Positions 1 through 11,855 of a DNA stretch of 64,000 nt are shown here, one piece after another. The translations under genes were made by a program, and so were the position numbers. Below the pieces are notes generated by a model. It did not search any database and was not told where the DNA came from. It saw nothing but the letters and a program-made list of their open reading frames with translations. How positions within the stretch are numbered: the stretch's first letter is position 1; every line of letters starts with the position of its first letter. The stretch lies in the NCBI GenBank assembly GCA_019095985.1, contig CM032660.1, positions 12,768,556-12,832,555 of the forward strand. Direction: 5' to 3'. This DNA is from Streblospio benedicti (lineage: Eukaryota > Annelida > Polychaeta > Spionida > Spionidae).

Positions 1-3000
1 AAATTCTACATATACCTATTCATTTTTGCAAAATTTTGTCCTTGTAAAATGGTCAGTGAATACGTCGTATCATCATGCTATGCAACCAACATGAAAAGAT
101 AATGAAGCTTGATCTCTGAGTGTCATAAATATGATCTGCGAGTGTCATATTTTAGTATGAACAAGACTGAGTCTGCTAAATCTCCAATGCCAAACTTTAC
201 AAAAGACATTAAAAGCCTTTCTCCATGGTCAGATATTATTATAAAAAGTTTCAACTTTCCAATAGATTTTCAACCTTTTCTCTCACAAGCATTGCGACAA
301 CACATACATGTATATCCCTTCACAGGATTATCACCTAACAGAAAATTCATCATATTAGAGATCTATCTATCAACTAAAAATACAACTTGAATAAGACTTA
401 TAAATTACAGCTAATCATCTTATGACTTTCAAGGATATTATCATAACACCCCCACGGCTAAGGTGTGGTACCTCATGAGCACAATACTCCATGCCAATGA
501 AGTTGACTTGTACACACAATGCCTCAAATTGGAGCAGTCAAATCTATTGACAAATACTTAATAATGTCAATATGATATATATGTATTCAAACCAAATGTC
601 TCGCTGTTATAACGTTGCAGAGCATCGACGCTAATAATGTAGATGCAGTTATCAAGTTATGATAGTAAAATCAACCTACATAGATATGAATTGTTGGATT
701 TCTCATACCTTCTCAATCATGAGATAGATCTAGAATAGTATACAAACATATTAATCATTCATATCTACCAATGTATTGTGGTACATTACGAGTCTGCAGC
801 ATATGAACATCTGTTTTTTCTTGTTTGGTCCTGAAAGTGTGACTTTAGAATGAATATTTTTGTCCCAATACAAGTGGAAATGAGATCTCATCACTAGGAA
901 GATTCCCATCATGTTGCTGGAGTGCACCATTTTCAAATTGGCAAGTTGTGTTGTATTGACTCAAATCTTATTTAAAAAAACAGAGCACCGCCTGATCTAA
1001 ATGTCAATGTATATTTGGCTCTCACATTTGTGTACAAACTCTCTGTAAAAATGATATTTATTTCAGAGTATGAAGGAACGTAAACATGCAGGAGTTTCTG
1101 CCATATTATCAGAGATAAATAATGTGATGTACATGTATCCATTTCCATACTAGACTAGACAACTTTTTATTAAAAATAATCCTGATTATTTATATTTCCA
1201 CTAATTTTAATATATTATGATAAACTTCCATATAAAGCAGGCACATCATCCCATTTCAAAAGGCGAATGCATTAAAATATATAAAAAAGGTACTAATCAA
1301 TCAGCATGGTTCACGTTATATATGAGCTGTAAACATCCAACAGTGAATATTGTTACTTGTATTTATTAATAATGCTAGACAATATCATCGCAATGAAAAA
1401 AAACTCTTATACGGTCATCCAAACGATGGACTGTGTACTTTATTATGATCTATTATAGATGATGTATTTGTAATATTGTAATTAGCAGATTCTTATGCAA
1501 TGTATTGTAATGTATACTTCCAAGATTTACTTCAGGAAGTGTTTATCATTAAATCCATATCATCACCAGATATGAAACATGAGTAGGCAGCTGCCAAATT
1601 TCAATCAGGACTTTATGGTTAATGTGGGTCACCAGACAGTCAGACACGCCTCCTAAATTCCAAAATATCCTGTTTTCAAGTTACAATAAAATAAAACAAA
1701 CTGCTAACTGTAAGCTGAAAAATTTGCAATTGTTTTAGTTCATGGAAATATCAAATTATCACTTAATCGGTCACATTGGGAGAATTAACTCTTTTTAATA
1801 TGCAATATGATCCCTTCGCAGTGTACTATCATTACAAATGCCAAAACAATGCTACAGTAAAAATCAAGCCTTCATTTATATTTTTCATGACATTTTAATT
1901 CTAAGTCCAAAATAATATATTGTACCTAGGTTTCAATTCCATGATCAAATGTATTGGTAAGTTATACTTTATAAAATTTCCATCCTTTTGATATCTTCAT
2001 GTACAAGATAATAAAGAGTGTCAAGAATAGCTACAAAACTATGCAATATCTGGGATTCCTGACAAATCTGTACAAACAGGATGGAATGACTATAGCTGCA
2101 TATCCATCACAACCTATGATTCATCAACGCATCTCTTGAATGTCTTTTTTTATCTTACAACTTGCGATCAATACAAAATAAACTGAGACATGCATGTGTA
2201 TCATCAGTCTTTTGGTATTGAAAGCTGAAGCTGTATTTTACTGGCTACCATACAGCTTTAACAAATGAATCAATCTTCTTCAAACTTAAAAAATTTCTGT
2301 AAGAGGCAGCAACTAAGTGATCTAACTTTTGGCATTAGGCTAATGAGGATGTACATGTACACTTAGAAATTACAAATGTTCTACATAGTGTTCCACTTAG
2401 GTGAAAAATTACCATTGTATTATCAATATAGAAATACATATACATAGTTTGTATACATCTTGGATGTTTGCGGTGTCAACTCAGGCAATATTTTAGCTGA
2501 CATGATGATCAAGAAATACAATGCAATGCAATAAGCTAAAAAACAGTTAGCAATAGAATAAATCACTATTCAATTTAATATGTACATCAAATTTCTATTG
2601 CAAATTACACAACGCTGTTAATATTTAGAGGTACTGAGCAATAGTTGGCAATTATGTGTGAAATTTTGATCAGATTTTGTTTGTAGCATCCATTAACAAA
2701 TGCGCTATGCCCCACCCAACGCATGATGAATAAATAATCAACTTCGCTTTAGGCTATGTCCATACACAGTTGATCATCCTATAGATTTGGGAAATTAGCA
2801 TCTCCCCATGTTTTGTACTAATAACCAGACTTTTTCCATTGTGCAAATATCAATGCAGCAGATGCTACTTCACGATTATTGAGTGAGGCATTAATTTATA
2901 TTGAATTGGAATAAGGAATTTTGTGACATTTACCCTTAAAATCAATCTCAAATATTTTCCCCTATATCAGTTCAAATTCGAAAGACAAATGAAATGCATG

Positions 3001-3760
3001 TTACTTCAAATTACGATGGTAAATTAACATCCTATATATTGCCCTATCTCTTGTGAAACAAATTACAAAAGAAAAAGCTTTAAAGTAGGACAAACTATTT
3101 ATTGTTGATAATTTATGCCCTACCATGACTCAAAGGTTTTGTCAAATTTAGACCCACATGGGCCAAGAGTTACTCATTGAGGATACTCAGAATCTGACTC
3201 ATAGTGAGCTGTGTGCAGACACAGTATCTACCATCCCCCTTGTATAATTTGATTCTGTGTAGCAAAAAAGACTACACATTTATTGGCATTATATAAAAAT
3301 TCAGACTTAATTTCAGAGGCTGTTCTTTATATAATTTACAACTTCCAAATGAACTTCCTCAAAGTTTGGAAAAGCTAGCAAAGGAGAGTCACTTCCTTAT
3401 TCCCTGGATAAGCTAATACTATCATAACTGAATGATCCTATTTCAATTTTAGAAAATGTAGAAGGAAGTAAAGTGAAAAACAAACAGGACACCAATACAG
3501 ATAAAAGGAAGTACATATGCACTTTTCCATGTGCATTTAACTAACAAATAAAGATTATAGTAAAAACCTACCAGAATGTTTGCAATGCAATCAAACCCTT
3601 AAGTTATAACAAGATTTAGTCTCAAGTTGATTTTAACTACTTAAATCAGCATACAGGAAAATATATGCTCTGTTCAAAATAGTTGTAATATTTCATTGAC
3701 ACATAATTAGGCGTGTCCACATCTATTTATTTATGTGGAATATTCCAAACTTGAAATGAC
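1..3760. other. AT-rich sequence without a recognised gene
   Basis: I see no supported exon, RNA gene or full transposon here. The short open frames, such as 109-390 (+) and 751-936 (-), are compositionally ordinary and match no family I know. It could be intergenic, or flank or intron of a gene running off the left edge. Confidence 0.5.
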
Positions 3761-4235
3761 TTATTTTTTAGGCTTTTCCTCAAACAAATGTTCAAAATGT
3801 TTTTCAAAGACTATATAATAATTTTGTTTGCTAATACTATTTGATAAATAGCCATATATGTATGGCTGTGTTAAGTATGCAGCAACACTGAACAGGATAT
3901 AGATCTTATATTTTAAGAGTATATATAACATACCAATGGTACCTTTGATACACATTCTTAACAAAGTAAGATATGAAGTAGTCTACCATGAACTAGTTTT
4001 CTATATGTGGTGACCCATAAAGATAAATGCAATATATATATATATATATAAACTTACAAACTAACTTACAACTACTGAAACACCAATGGTCACCTATGGC
4101 AATGCTTTTTTCCAATTAAGAAAGCATAACTAATTCATTTAGAATTGTGGAAATACTTCCCAATAACTGCTCACCATCAAATGCACCAATCAACAGAAAA
4201 CAAAAAACCTTGTACATACCTGGTTTGTCAGCCAT
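3761..4235 (-). CDS. possible tiny two-exon gene (micropeptide), unrecognised
   Basis: On the minus strand an ATG at 4235 in good context (G at +4) opens MADKP and runs into a strong donor, CAG|GTATGT, with the last exon base at 4220 in phase 1. About 400 bp downstream, ATATAG|TC at 3810 is a possible though pyrimidine-poor acceptor. It starts a frame in matching phase that ends VFEKHFEHLFEEKPKK and TAA at 3761-3763. AATAAA follows about 30 nt after the stop (3726-3731). Joined, this predicts 21 residues with no family I know. The first exon is more convincing than the second. An alternative is that 4220-4235 is the first exon of a longer gene whose next exon lies elsewhere. MADKP followed by a split G codon also recalls thymosin-beta N termini (MADKPD), but I found no thymosin core downstream. 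Confidence 0.3.
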
Positions 4236-4239
4236 GATG

Positions 4240-4965
4240 GTAGATGAAGTGGTCAGCGCGCACACCGTTATCTGTAGAGCCTTTGATGTCTGGCAGTTGT
4301 GCAATATGTCTCATCCGCAGGTCCGGCTGCTGTCCAGGGTGGTGCGCACAGCAGACCGAGATGAGGCGTGTAGACTAATCAGGCTGGCACCATAGCGACT
4401 GAACGGTGCAAATATGCGCAATATTTAGCGCATCCATCAGGCACATGCTTGCATTTTATTTTATTCTAATATAAATTAATTCTTGGCAATTGTGCCAGTA
4501 CACTTTAAAGTGAATACATAAATGATAGAGATGTCCAATCCGAATGACTTATTACTGGAATATTTAGAAGGAAAAAAAATAAGTAAACAAAACAAATAAG
4601 ACTGTTTGATGTATTTGTAATTTTATTACACATGTCGAAAAGTTGAGTAACGACAAAAAAAAAATATCCACTGCATTAAGAATCAGAAATTCAATAGATC
4701 AATTACCACGTTATTCTATATGTATATTTCACAAAACACGCACACGTCCATACACGCACACACACAGACACACATAATAAGTTATATCAAAGATGGTTAT
4801 ATCGCAATTTAATTTCGTTAAAATTCTATGATATACATATAATCTGAATAGTGCACAATAATTAGGATATATCATAAATAGCCTGTGAGTTGGAGCACAT
4901 TCGTTGAGCTCGACAGTACAGTCAGTGAATGGGACTGTTGGTGCATGTGTCGTTCTCACTTCACG
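4240..4965. promoter_or_regulatory. upstream flank / possible 5' UTR of the minus-strand exon at 4235
   Basis: 4240-4400 is less AT-rich than its surroundings and would be the 5' leader of the exon starting at 4235. 4400-4965 is AT-rich with a short CA-rich stretch near 4737-4772. No TATA box or known factor site is distinctive enough to name. Confidence 0.25.
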
Positions 4966-4978
4966 AGACTTGCTGGAG

Positions 4979-5016
<38 letters not shown>

Positions 5017-5348
5017 AAATGTGCTTGTTTTTTATTTTAGTATAAAAGTACAAGCATTTCCTTTTAAAATACAAAACACTTTAGGGGTTTCGGGAATAGA
5101 TTTTGGTTTAGGGACCATACAAAAGATCATGTATACAATTTCGGTACAGTCAAAATTAACATTGACTGAATTTTTCATTGTATTTGTATGATCTTTTGTA
5201 TGGTTCATAAACCAAATTCCATTCCCGCAACCTTTAAAGTGTTGTACATTTTTAAAAAGGGAAATTAATGTACTTTTATACTAAAATAAAAAACAAGAAC
5301 ATTTTGAGAATATTTTCCTCCAAATTTCTTTTATCTCCAGCAAGTCTC
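4966..5348. mobile_element. foldback (inverted-repeat) element, about 380 bp
   Basis: The outer ends GAGACTTGCTGGAGATAAAA (4966-4985) and its reverse complement (about 5329-5348) bound two long arms. The arms pair along most of their length, for example CCATACAAAAGATCAT at about 5114 against its complement near 5190. The left arm carries a run of about 30 A from 4981. The arms are similar but not identical, so this is an aged hairpin element. No transposase is present and target-site duplications are unclear. Confidence 0.7.
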
Positions 5349-6281
5349 CTTCAGTGGCTTGAGTGAATTCTATATGTTGAACAATGACAACCACCTACTC
5401 GACGTGACAACGTTTCGCAGAGAGAGGGAGTTATGAAATGTCATGGGCATAGTATGTGGCTATGGAACTGACAGTGTTGTAATTTAAGGACCGCACCATT
5501 TCATGATTTAGAGAAATTTAAAGATCGCAAATTACAGCAATCCCGTATGAAAGAAACATGAGACGTTGGTGCCAATCCGTGATATGTATTCAAACCTAGA
5601 ATTTAAAATAGAAACTGATGGGAGTGTCTTCAACTTTCTTTATCATTGTATTTGCGAAAAGATGGTCTCTTTTTAAAGTGATACTTTTATTTTCTTCATT
5701 ATATTGAGACCCGGTATAGATATGGATAATATTGAAAATCCAGTTGAATTGGTTCACAGCACTTGGCCAAATGATATTATTTTGTTTGTATTTTCTGTTT
5801 GGTTGCGTAATAAGGAAGAAAAGGAATTTTGAAAGTAATCATTATTATTATTATTAACGTTTTCGAACTATACAAGGCTCTTTATCAAATGAAAGTTATC
5901 CACTAAATAATAAAAATGCTACTACATCACAATATCATTATAGATACTTTATATATCACAAGAGTTGCAACTGTGCATTAAAACTCCGAGATTCGTCTTG
6001 CCAAACTAATTACACGGATTGTCCAATTTCTCACACATACTTTCATGATGTGTTTGTCTTTCTAATCCACCTCATAATAGAGTCAGACATGAGAAGATAC
6101 GATCAGACTCAATACCCGGTCAATCTATCTGCTCTGATAAGAATAGAAAGCGACGCGTGGGGATCTTACCTACAATCCCGGTTATTGATAGATTAGAGAT
6201 ATTCAGTCTTATTATTCCAACTGCACCTGTGTCACCTGTGTGAATCATCGAACATTTGAACTCTATTTGAGGGGCATTATA
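5349..6281. other. no gene; LINE-tail-like patch near 5845-5900
   Basis: Mostly featureless. An ATT microsatellite joins AACGTTTTCGAAC and a sequence whose reverse complement reads GAGCCTTGTATAGTTCGAAA. It resembles the arm sequence of the hairpin at 56865-57226 (GAAAACGTTAATAA) and may be a LINE 3' tail remnant. Nothing else is supported. Confidence 0.4.
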
Positions 6282-6440
6282 CATAGACAGATCCAGGGGG
6301 TGCAGGGGGCGACCCCCTCCCTTTCCCACCAAAATACTTTATTTTCATAGCGTTTTTCATGAAATCCCGTAAGTGCGCCCCCCCCCCTTTTCCTTACGTG
6401 CGCCCCCCCCCCCATTTCCAAAAACCTGGATCTACCTATG
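6282..6440. mobile_element. short C-rich inverted-repeat element (MITE-like)
   Basis: The ends CATAGACAGATCCAGG and CCTGGATCTACCTATG are near-perfect inverted repeats. The interior has repeated C tracts around TTACGTGCGCCC. A half copy of the same end (AGATCCAGAAGGGGGGGAGG) appears at about 8731-8752. It is non-coding and probably a non-autonomous DNA element. Confidence 0.55.
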
Positions 6441-7724
6441 TTATAAATGGGGTTTGATGACAGTTCATACATTTTAACGGGATTCTTCACAGAACCTACA
6501 CATTCGTCCTGCGTAAGTGTACTTGTCTTCCAGGATCTTCCAGAACTGCAAGAGAAATGACGTGAACAAACATTTCAAGCGATTTTTATCTTGTAATAAT
6601 TGTTGTATTGTAAACAGTTTATTTTGCATTTTAGTGGAATCCATAGTAAAATATCACAATATATATAGTGTTTTAAATGTGAAACATAGCATATATTGAA
6701 ACATTTAGACACTTAAAAACTTGAAGATTTCCCCGCCAAATTACAGAATGACTAGAATAGAAACAACACGCTTTGATTGGTACATTAGTATAAAGTAGGC
6801 CTATATACGGGCACTCTTCTAGCTTTTTCTGCCTCGGGCCCACGTAAACCCTCATTCCCGACCCCCAAGTAGTTTAAAGATCGTAATTAAACTGTGTTGC
6901 GTTTCTCTGGCCACGGCATGGCAGCTGTGAATAGTAGTCAACCTATATATAGGTGAATCAGACCTAACTAATTTAATCAGCTATTGATATATATGCATAG
7001 TAATTGGTGAATATTTAATTTGGATATGGAAAAAAGTATGTACTGCTACGTAGTGAGCACACCGCTCACACGTCTCAATTATCTATATTGTGTTAGGCCT
7101 ATCATATTATAATGAAACAGTATGACTGTTTTCAATCTAAATCATAAGTGTGTACTTTTTAACTTGCTAAACCTGCAAATAAAACCTTGCACATCAATAA
7201 ACTTTATTCAACAAACCTGCGAGGCACTTACAAAGCATCGCCTGCTATCCAGATGGTTTGATATTCACGTAGGTGGATTGGTACGTCTACCAGGCCATCC
7301 CCAGGTCAGATTGACGGCTCTCACGGGAGGGACTTCGCACCAATGCAGGCCACAACAAGCCTCGTAGTCCGCGTATAATTCACAAAACCCCAATCATAGG
7401 TGACCACACACACACACGTACAGATGTACGCGCGTATGTCCACCTTCAATCGGTGTGAGTTTAGATAGTGAAAGGGGCATCGAATTAAAAGATTCGAGGG
7501 TGCTAGTCCCTACCAAATGCTCGCTACCACTTTCAAAGCTAAACTGAATCTTGTTGACAATGAAACTAGGACCCAGCTACTGTCCCGTTGTGTTGTGAAG
7601 TTGTAAATCCCGGCTCTTGTGGCTTGCATCCCAACCCTTCTTTCGATGGTGCCTCCTTTCGAAGGTTCATTCGTGAATGCGAGACACTTTTTAACCTGAA
7701 CCCTTCTTTCGAAGGTATATATAC
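6441..7724. other. no recognised gene
   Basis: Open frames are short and unrecognised. 7205-7370 is of higher complexity and could be an untranslated exon or old repeat, but nothing fixes its boundaries. 7630-7715 has two spaced copies of ACCCTTCTTTCGA and may be an extension of the adjoining SINE. Confidence 0.35.
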
Positions 7725-8090
7725 AAGGTACAAGGGTCTCTTTAGCAGGTTAGGTAACCAACTGAGCCAAGGGTGTGTGGAGGGATCACACTATATAGCT
7801 ATAGTTTTCAGACTAGGTGAGTTCTTTTACGTGCAGAGAAGTGGCTCTCCTCTACACGGGACACGCCTTTTAACGAAGCTTCCGAACCCCCGCTTGGCAT
7901 CGCCACCGTCTAGTAGTAACACTGTACTGTGGCGACGTGCTGTGTGGAAATTAGCAACTCAGTGGCAGACGCACGACGTAACGGTTTTAACGACACTGTG
8001 TCTGCCATGACCCGGGCGCGAACTTGCGACGCAGGCAAATCACGTTTTTAAGTCGTACGCTCTAACGACTGAGCTATTGAGGACCCATTT
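7725..8090 (-). mobile_element. tRNA-headed SINE-like repeat, copy 1
   Basis: Read on the minus strand from about 8090, the head GTCCTCAATAGCTCAGTCG... is a tRNA box-A-like sequence. It is followed by a degenerate box B (CGCAAGTTCGCGCCC), then a body of about 300 bp ending near CTCAGTTGGTTACCTAACC. The same head and body occur on the plus strand at 53632-54672, so this is a dispersed family. The open frame at 7588-8010 (+) is the antisense of this repeat, not a gene. Confidence 0.7.
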
Positions 8091-8337
8091 CAACTGGCAA
8101 ACTCGACGTAAGGGCAGAAGAATGTTAAGCACATCGAGAGAGTGAAACAGGGAACGTAACCTAACTAGGCCCTGGGCAATGCATAATAGGTAATTGCCTC
8201 ACTAATTGGGGTGGATGCTAAAATCCACCCGCCCCAGGCACCTACTCTAACTTTGCTCACATAAGTACGCAGTAGATACTTTAATATTTTTAACAAAGAG
8301 TAAAATTCATAGGTCGATTCATGCTAAGATGGATCTC

Positions 8338-8563
8338 AGGGACGGACCATTCGATATTTGGGGGGGGGGGGGCGACAAAATGTTTACAAATGAAACAATT
8401 TTTTTTGTGACTTTCTAGAGACAAATTTTTTTATTTTCAACTTGAAGTGAGACAAATTTGGTGAACATCAGGGACAATTTTTTTTCCTTTCAAAATCAGA
8501 GGCAGATTTTTTTTTTGGAAAATTGTGTCCCCCCCCCCCCCAAATATCGAATGGTCCGTCCCT
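8338..8563. mobile_element. non-autonomous inverted-repeat element with G/C tracts
   Basis: AGGGACGGACCATTCGATAT followed by a G tract starts the element. Its reverse complement, preceded by a C tract, ends it at 8563. The interior is T-rich with repeated GACAAAT-like words. There is no coding capacity. Confidence 0.7.
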
Positions 8564-9200
8564 TATCCATTTTCAGCCATGTATAGAAGCTAGCTAGCTA
8601 TAGATGACATTATTCGCAGTTGGACGATTTTCTTTTCTTGGGTGAATTTTATCATGAACAGTTTACTAACTAGACTAGAACTGATATATGCAATCATCGA
8701 AAGTTCGTTAGTGACAGGCACTCACTTCTAGATCCAGAAGGGGGGGAGGGGGGGGGCGCTCACCATCATATCAGTCATCGAATGTGACGCACGTCGTCGT
8801 CGCTTTATAGGTGTATAATTCCGTCTTGTTGGCTTTGTTGTCTACTACTTGAAGATTGCTTAGGTAAAAATTGAAATCTTAACTGATCCTCCAGCTCTGA
8901 ATATTTTTAACAGCTTCTTAAAAATCAGCCCACCATCTGAGAACAGTACAGAAAATCGAAAGCAAGTACATGTAGAACATAACCACATGAAGCCATAACA
9001 CTCTGAAATCCTTGTTGAGTCTACCCAATTAGAATTAGCAGAAGAAAGAGAAGATGGGTGGAGGATTTGTCAGCTTGAATGTACATGTGACTTCAGTGAA
9101 AATACACGGGACTGCCAGAGCTGTTAACAATATTCGGGTGGGTGGAGGCTAAAGAAATTAGGGATATGGGAGTTGTAAACATAATTTGACATATGAACTT
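8564..9200. other. no recognised gene
   Basis: It contains a half-end of the 6282-6440 repeat family at about 8731-8752. The rest may include 5' parts of the LINE that follows, but no motif shows it. Confidence 0.35.
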
Positions 9201-9633
9201 CAGTCTTGTTTTAGGCGCATGTTCTCTACCGACACTGCTCTTATAATACTTATTTGAATGATAAAATAATTAGGGGATTGTACACTGGTGTAGTTCTACT
9301 GGACTTACGTAGGGTTTTTGATACAGTGAATCATGAAATACTAATAAAGGTAAAAGCAATTGGCTGTGGTGAATCAGTTATCTGGTTTTCATCTTATCTG
9401 TCAAACCGTCATCAATTTGGAAATATTGAACATACTTGATCTAATTCTGAAGTAAGTGTGGCATACCACAAGGATCCATTATTGGTCCTTTGTTATTTTG
9501 TAGTTGTGTAAATGATATGGAAAGAGCCATAGATTGTGATTTATGTTTGTAAGCAGATGACTCTGTGTTAGTAACAGGTAAACAGATCAAAAGAATCGAA
9601 TCGAAACTGTCTGAAGAAATGAATTACGTTACC
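9201..9633 (+). mobile_element. CR1/L2-like LINE reverse transcriptase, 5' part of an interrupted copy
   Basis: The translation shows reverse-transcriptase blocks in order: QSCFRR..STDTA at about 9201-9240, then VVLLDLRRVFDTVNHEIL at about 9287-9340. These are followed by a frame break, GIPQGSIIGPLLF at about 9460-9498, and ADDSVLVTG (the YADD-equivalent block) near 9556-9582, just after a stop codon. The copy is degenerate and lacks its 5' end. Its downstream part resumes at about 11197 after an inserted DNA element. The family call comes from the FDTVNHEIL and GPLLF blocks. Confidence 0.8.
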
Positions 9634-9779
9634 CCCGTGTCAGAGTGGACGCGCGGAGTCAACTCCGCGTCATTTTTAGGTTGAAAAAATGACAAAGTCC
9701 GTAAAAATGGGGAAAAATATGAAAAATTAACACTTTCATTGTGGAATCGACAACGCAATTTGCATGGCTCCGCAGCGGA

Positions 9780-9825
9780 GTCCGGCGGACTCTTGCGGAC
9801 TCTTGCGGACTCTTGCGGCCTCCGT
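9780..9825. repeat. short tandem repeat, 11-bp unit
   Basis: Successive copies of GGACTCTTGCG lie in the left end of the inserted GC-rich element. They are consistent with expansion of its subterminal repeats. Confidence 0.7.
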
Positions 9826-10224
9826 GAGGGCTCCGCGCTATCTCCGCGAGCAAAAATGGCGCAGACTCCCTCCACTTCTCTGGAGAAGTGTAAATTTGAG
9901 TTCGCGTGACCGCTCCGCAGGCGGTGGGATTATTGATTAAATTTCCTTTGATCTTCAGCTATGTACTATTTGTTTCTACTTTGGTATTTGGAAAATACCA
10001 ACATGAACATTGTTGTAGGATAAACTATAAACTATAAAGTGGTTTGTTTCATTCAAGATTGTTCTGTATTTGTACTATTTGATGGTCATCATGTTATCAA
10101 AATTATTATAACATCACCAATGTTTGATATGTTGTCACTTAAAAAATAAATTTAATGTATGTATTTCTTGTAATTGCGCGTGAACTTGAAATACTTGGAC
10201 CAAATAAAATCATAAAAACATTGG

Positions 10225-10456
10225 GTACGTCTAAACCCCGAAAGGCACCGAAAGGCTAGTATATGTAATAACATGCATTTGTTTTAATCAATAGTAAACA
10301 TAAACAAAGGGAACCAAGATGAGCTCCCCACCTCATCCACCACCACCCCTCCACCTCAACACCCCCCCACCATATCTACTGCCTTTCAGTGCCTTTCGGT
10401 GCCTTTCGGTGCCTTTCGGTGCCTTTCGGTGCCTTTCGGAGCCTTTCGGGTTTTAG
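10225..10456. mobile_element. small palindromic-ended element nested in the GC-rich element
   Basis: The left end GTACGTCTAAACCCCGAAAG pairs imperfectly with the right end CTTTCGGGTTTTAGTCATAC. AAAAACATT lies next to both outer edges as a probable 9-bp target duplication. The right end carries seven near-identical 10-bp units (GCCTTTCGGT) at 10381-10450, and the left has two in inverse orientation. It is non-coding, and by nesting it is the youngest of the three elements here. Confidence 0.65.
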
Positions 10457-11196
10457 TCATACAAAAACATTATGTAGTAAAATTGTCTCAATAAAAATAA
10501 TTAGTCACTTCTGGCCTCTACAATTAAATTCTGACTTGCAAGACCAGAAGTTCGCTTTTATACGCGCTACCTCCGCGCATGCTCCGTCGTCAAATTGATG
10601 TAAATATCCTCGCCGCGACGGAGTAAATTCTCCGTCTGTTGGTCGGCCGCCTTTGTTAAGCAGAAGTTCGCAGGACTTCGCAGAAGTTTGCCAGACTTCG
10701 CCAAATGACTTCGCTGCTCTCCGCAGGGAATTTTCCCATGTTATTTTGTCTTTCTGTCGCTCCGCCGGTGGAGCCTTCATGTCTCAGTTGGCGGACTATT
10801 GATATTCGTAACAGTTTGCTGGCGAAGTCTTGCGATCCACAAGAGTTCGCTGGCGGAGACATAAAACTTCGCTTGACTCCGTCGGCGGAGCCATGGTTGT
10901 CTGGCGACTGTTACGCCCAATTTCAGTTTGCCAGGGTTCGCAAGACTCATAATTTGACTCCACCAGAGTCCGCCATACACATTTTACACTCCGCACTAGC
11001 AAAATTTCTCTCCGCCTGACTTCGCTGCAGTGGAGGTCCGTGGCGGCGGGGGGGTGTGCTCGAGGGCTATTTCTCCGCCTGCGGACTCACTTCTAGTCCA
11101 CTAGGAAGGGAAAATTTTGCACGAGTTTGAAATTTTTTTAAATTTTCACACTTCGGGCACGCGGAGTCCGCGTTCCGCCTGTCCACTCTGACACAT

Positions 11197-11830
11197 GTTA
11201 GATACCAATAAGCTGGCATTACATCTGAGTAAAACTGAAAGTATTGTATTCGGATCGAAAATAAAACTAAAAAGGGTAACTTCTTCAAAAGTCACTTGTA
11301 ATAATGTAATATTGCATCTAAATCTAATGTCAAATATTTAGGTGCAATCATAGACCAAGATTTGTCTGGTAAAACTATGGGAATGTTATCGTTAAATGCA
11401 AACTAAATTAAAACTAATTAAAAACAAATTCTGTAGAAGTCTAACAAAAGGTAAGGAATGCACAAAATAAGATTATGAGTTTTATATTATATATGGATTG
11501 TAGAAGTCATTTATTTGCTTCACATTTTAAGAGAGTTTAACCTTTGGACTTTGAGTTCTCACTAAACATGATGCACAATATTTTCTATGGAAAATCACCA
11601 AAATATTTATGTAATTTTAAAAAAGATTGAAGAAGTACATCACCACAACACTAGAAACAGTTTTTAGCCATATATTATTCCCCATGTCAATAGCGTAGGT
11701 CCCACTTCTTTTGTGTATTATCTTGCTAAATTATGGAATTCTTTACCAACTAATTTAAAATCAATAGATAACAAAAACTCTTTTAAAGATAAATGTAAAA
11801 AAAAAAAAATTCATAAAATGGTTTATCAGA
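11197..11830 (+). mobile_element. CR1/L2-like LINE, 3' part of the interrupted copy
   Basis: TNKLALHLSKTESIVFGSK (about 11200-11257) continues the reverse transcriptase after its catalytic block. It is followed by a degenerate thumb/C-terminal region in shifting frames. The recognisable end NSFKDKCKKKK lies near 11775-11810, with an A run. Several stops and frameshifts make it inactive. Confidence 0.7.
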
Positions 11831-11855
11831 ATTTTTTGTTTGTTTTTTTGTTTTT

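Larger units (their letters stand above)
9634..11196. mobile_element. GC-rich non-autonomous DNA element inserted in the LINE
   Basis: The ends GTGTCAGAGTGGAC (about 9638) and its exact reverse complement (GTCCACTCTGACAC, to about 11194) are inverted. Inside lies a subterminal inverted word group (GCGGAGTC / GACTCCGC). Both ends are dense in CTCCGC, CTTCGC and GCGGAC words, typical of subterminal transposase-binding repeats. Removing it rejoins the LINE open frame (KLSEEMNYV then TNKLALHLSKTES). ACGTTA and ATGTTA flank it and may be an imperfect target duplication. Clustered short open frames at 10389-11019 are by-products of the base composition. No transposase was seen. Confidence 0.75.

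Noticed and set aside
109-390. 93-codon open frame at the window start
   Set aside because: It starts at a non-ATG codon and has no homology I can recall.
4220-4235. Thymosin-beta first exon
   Set aside because: MADKP plus a split codon fits the N terminus, but no KLKKTET-type core was found downstream in the window.
7588-8010. 140-codon open frame on the plus strand
   Set aside because: It is the antisense of the tRNA-headed repeat, whose second copy at 53632-54672 shows the sequence is a dispersed repeat.
10389-11019. Cluster of overlapping open frames on both strands
   Set aside because: Stops are rare because the inserted element is GC-rich. No frame has a domain, and frames overlap on both strands.
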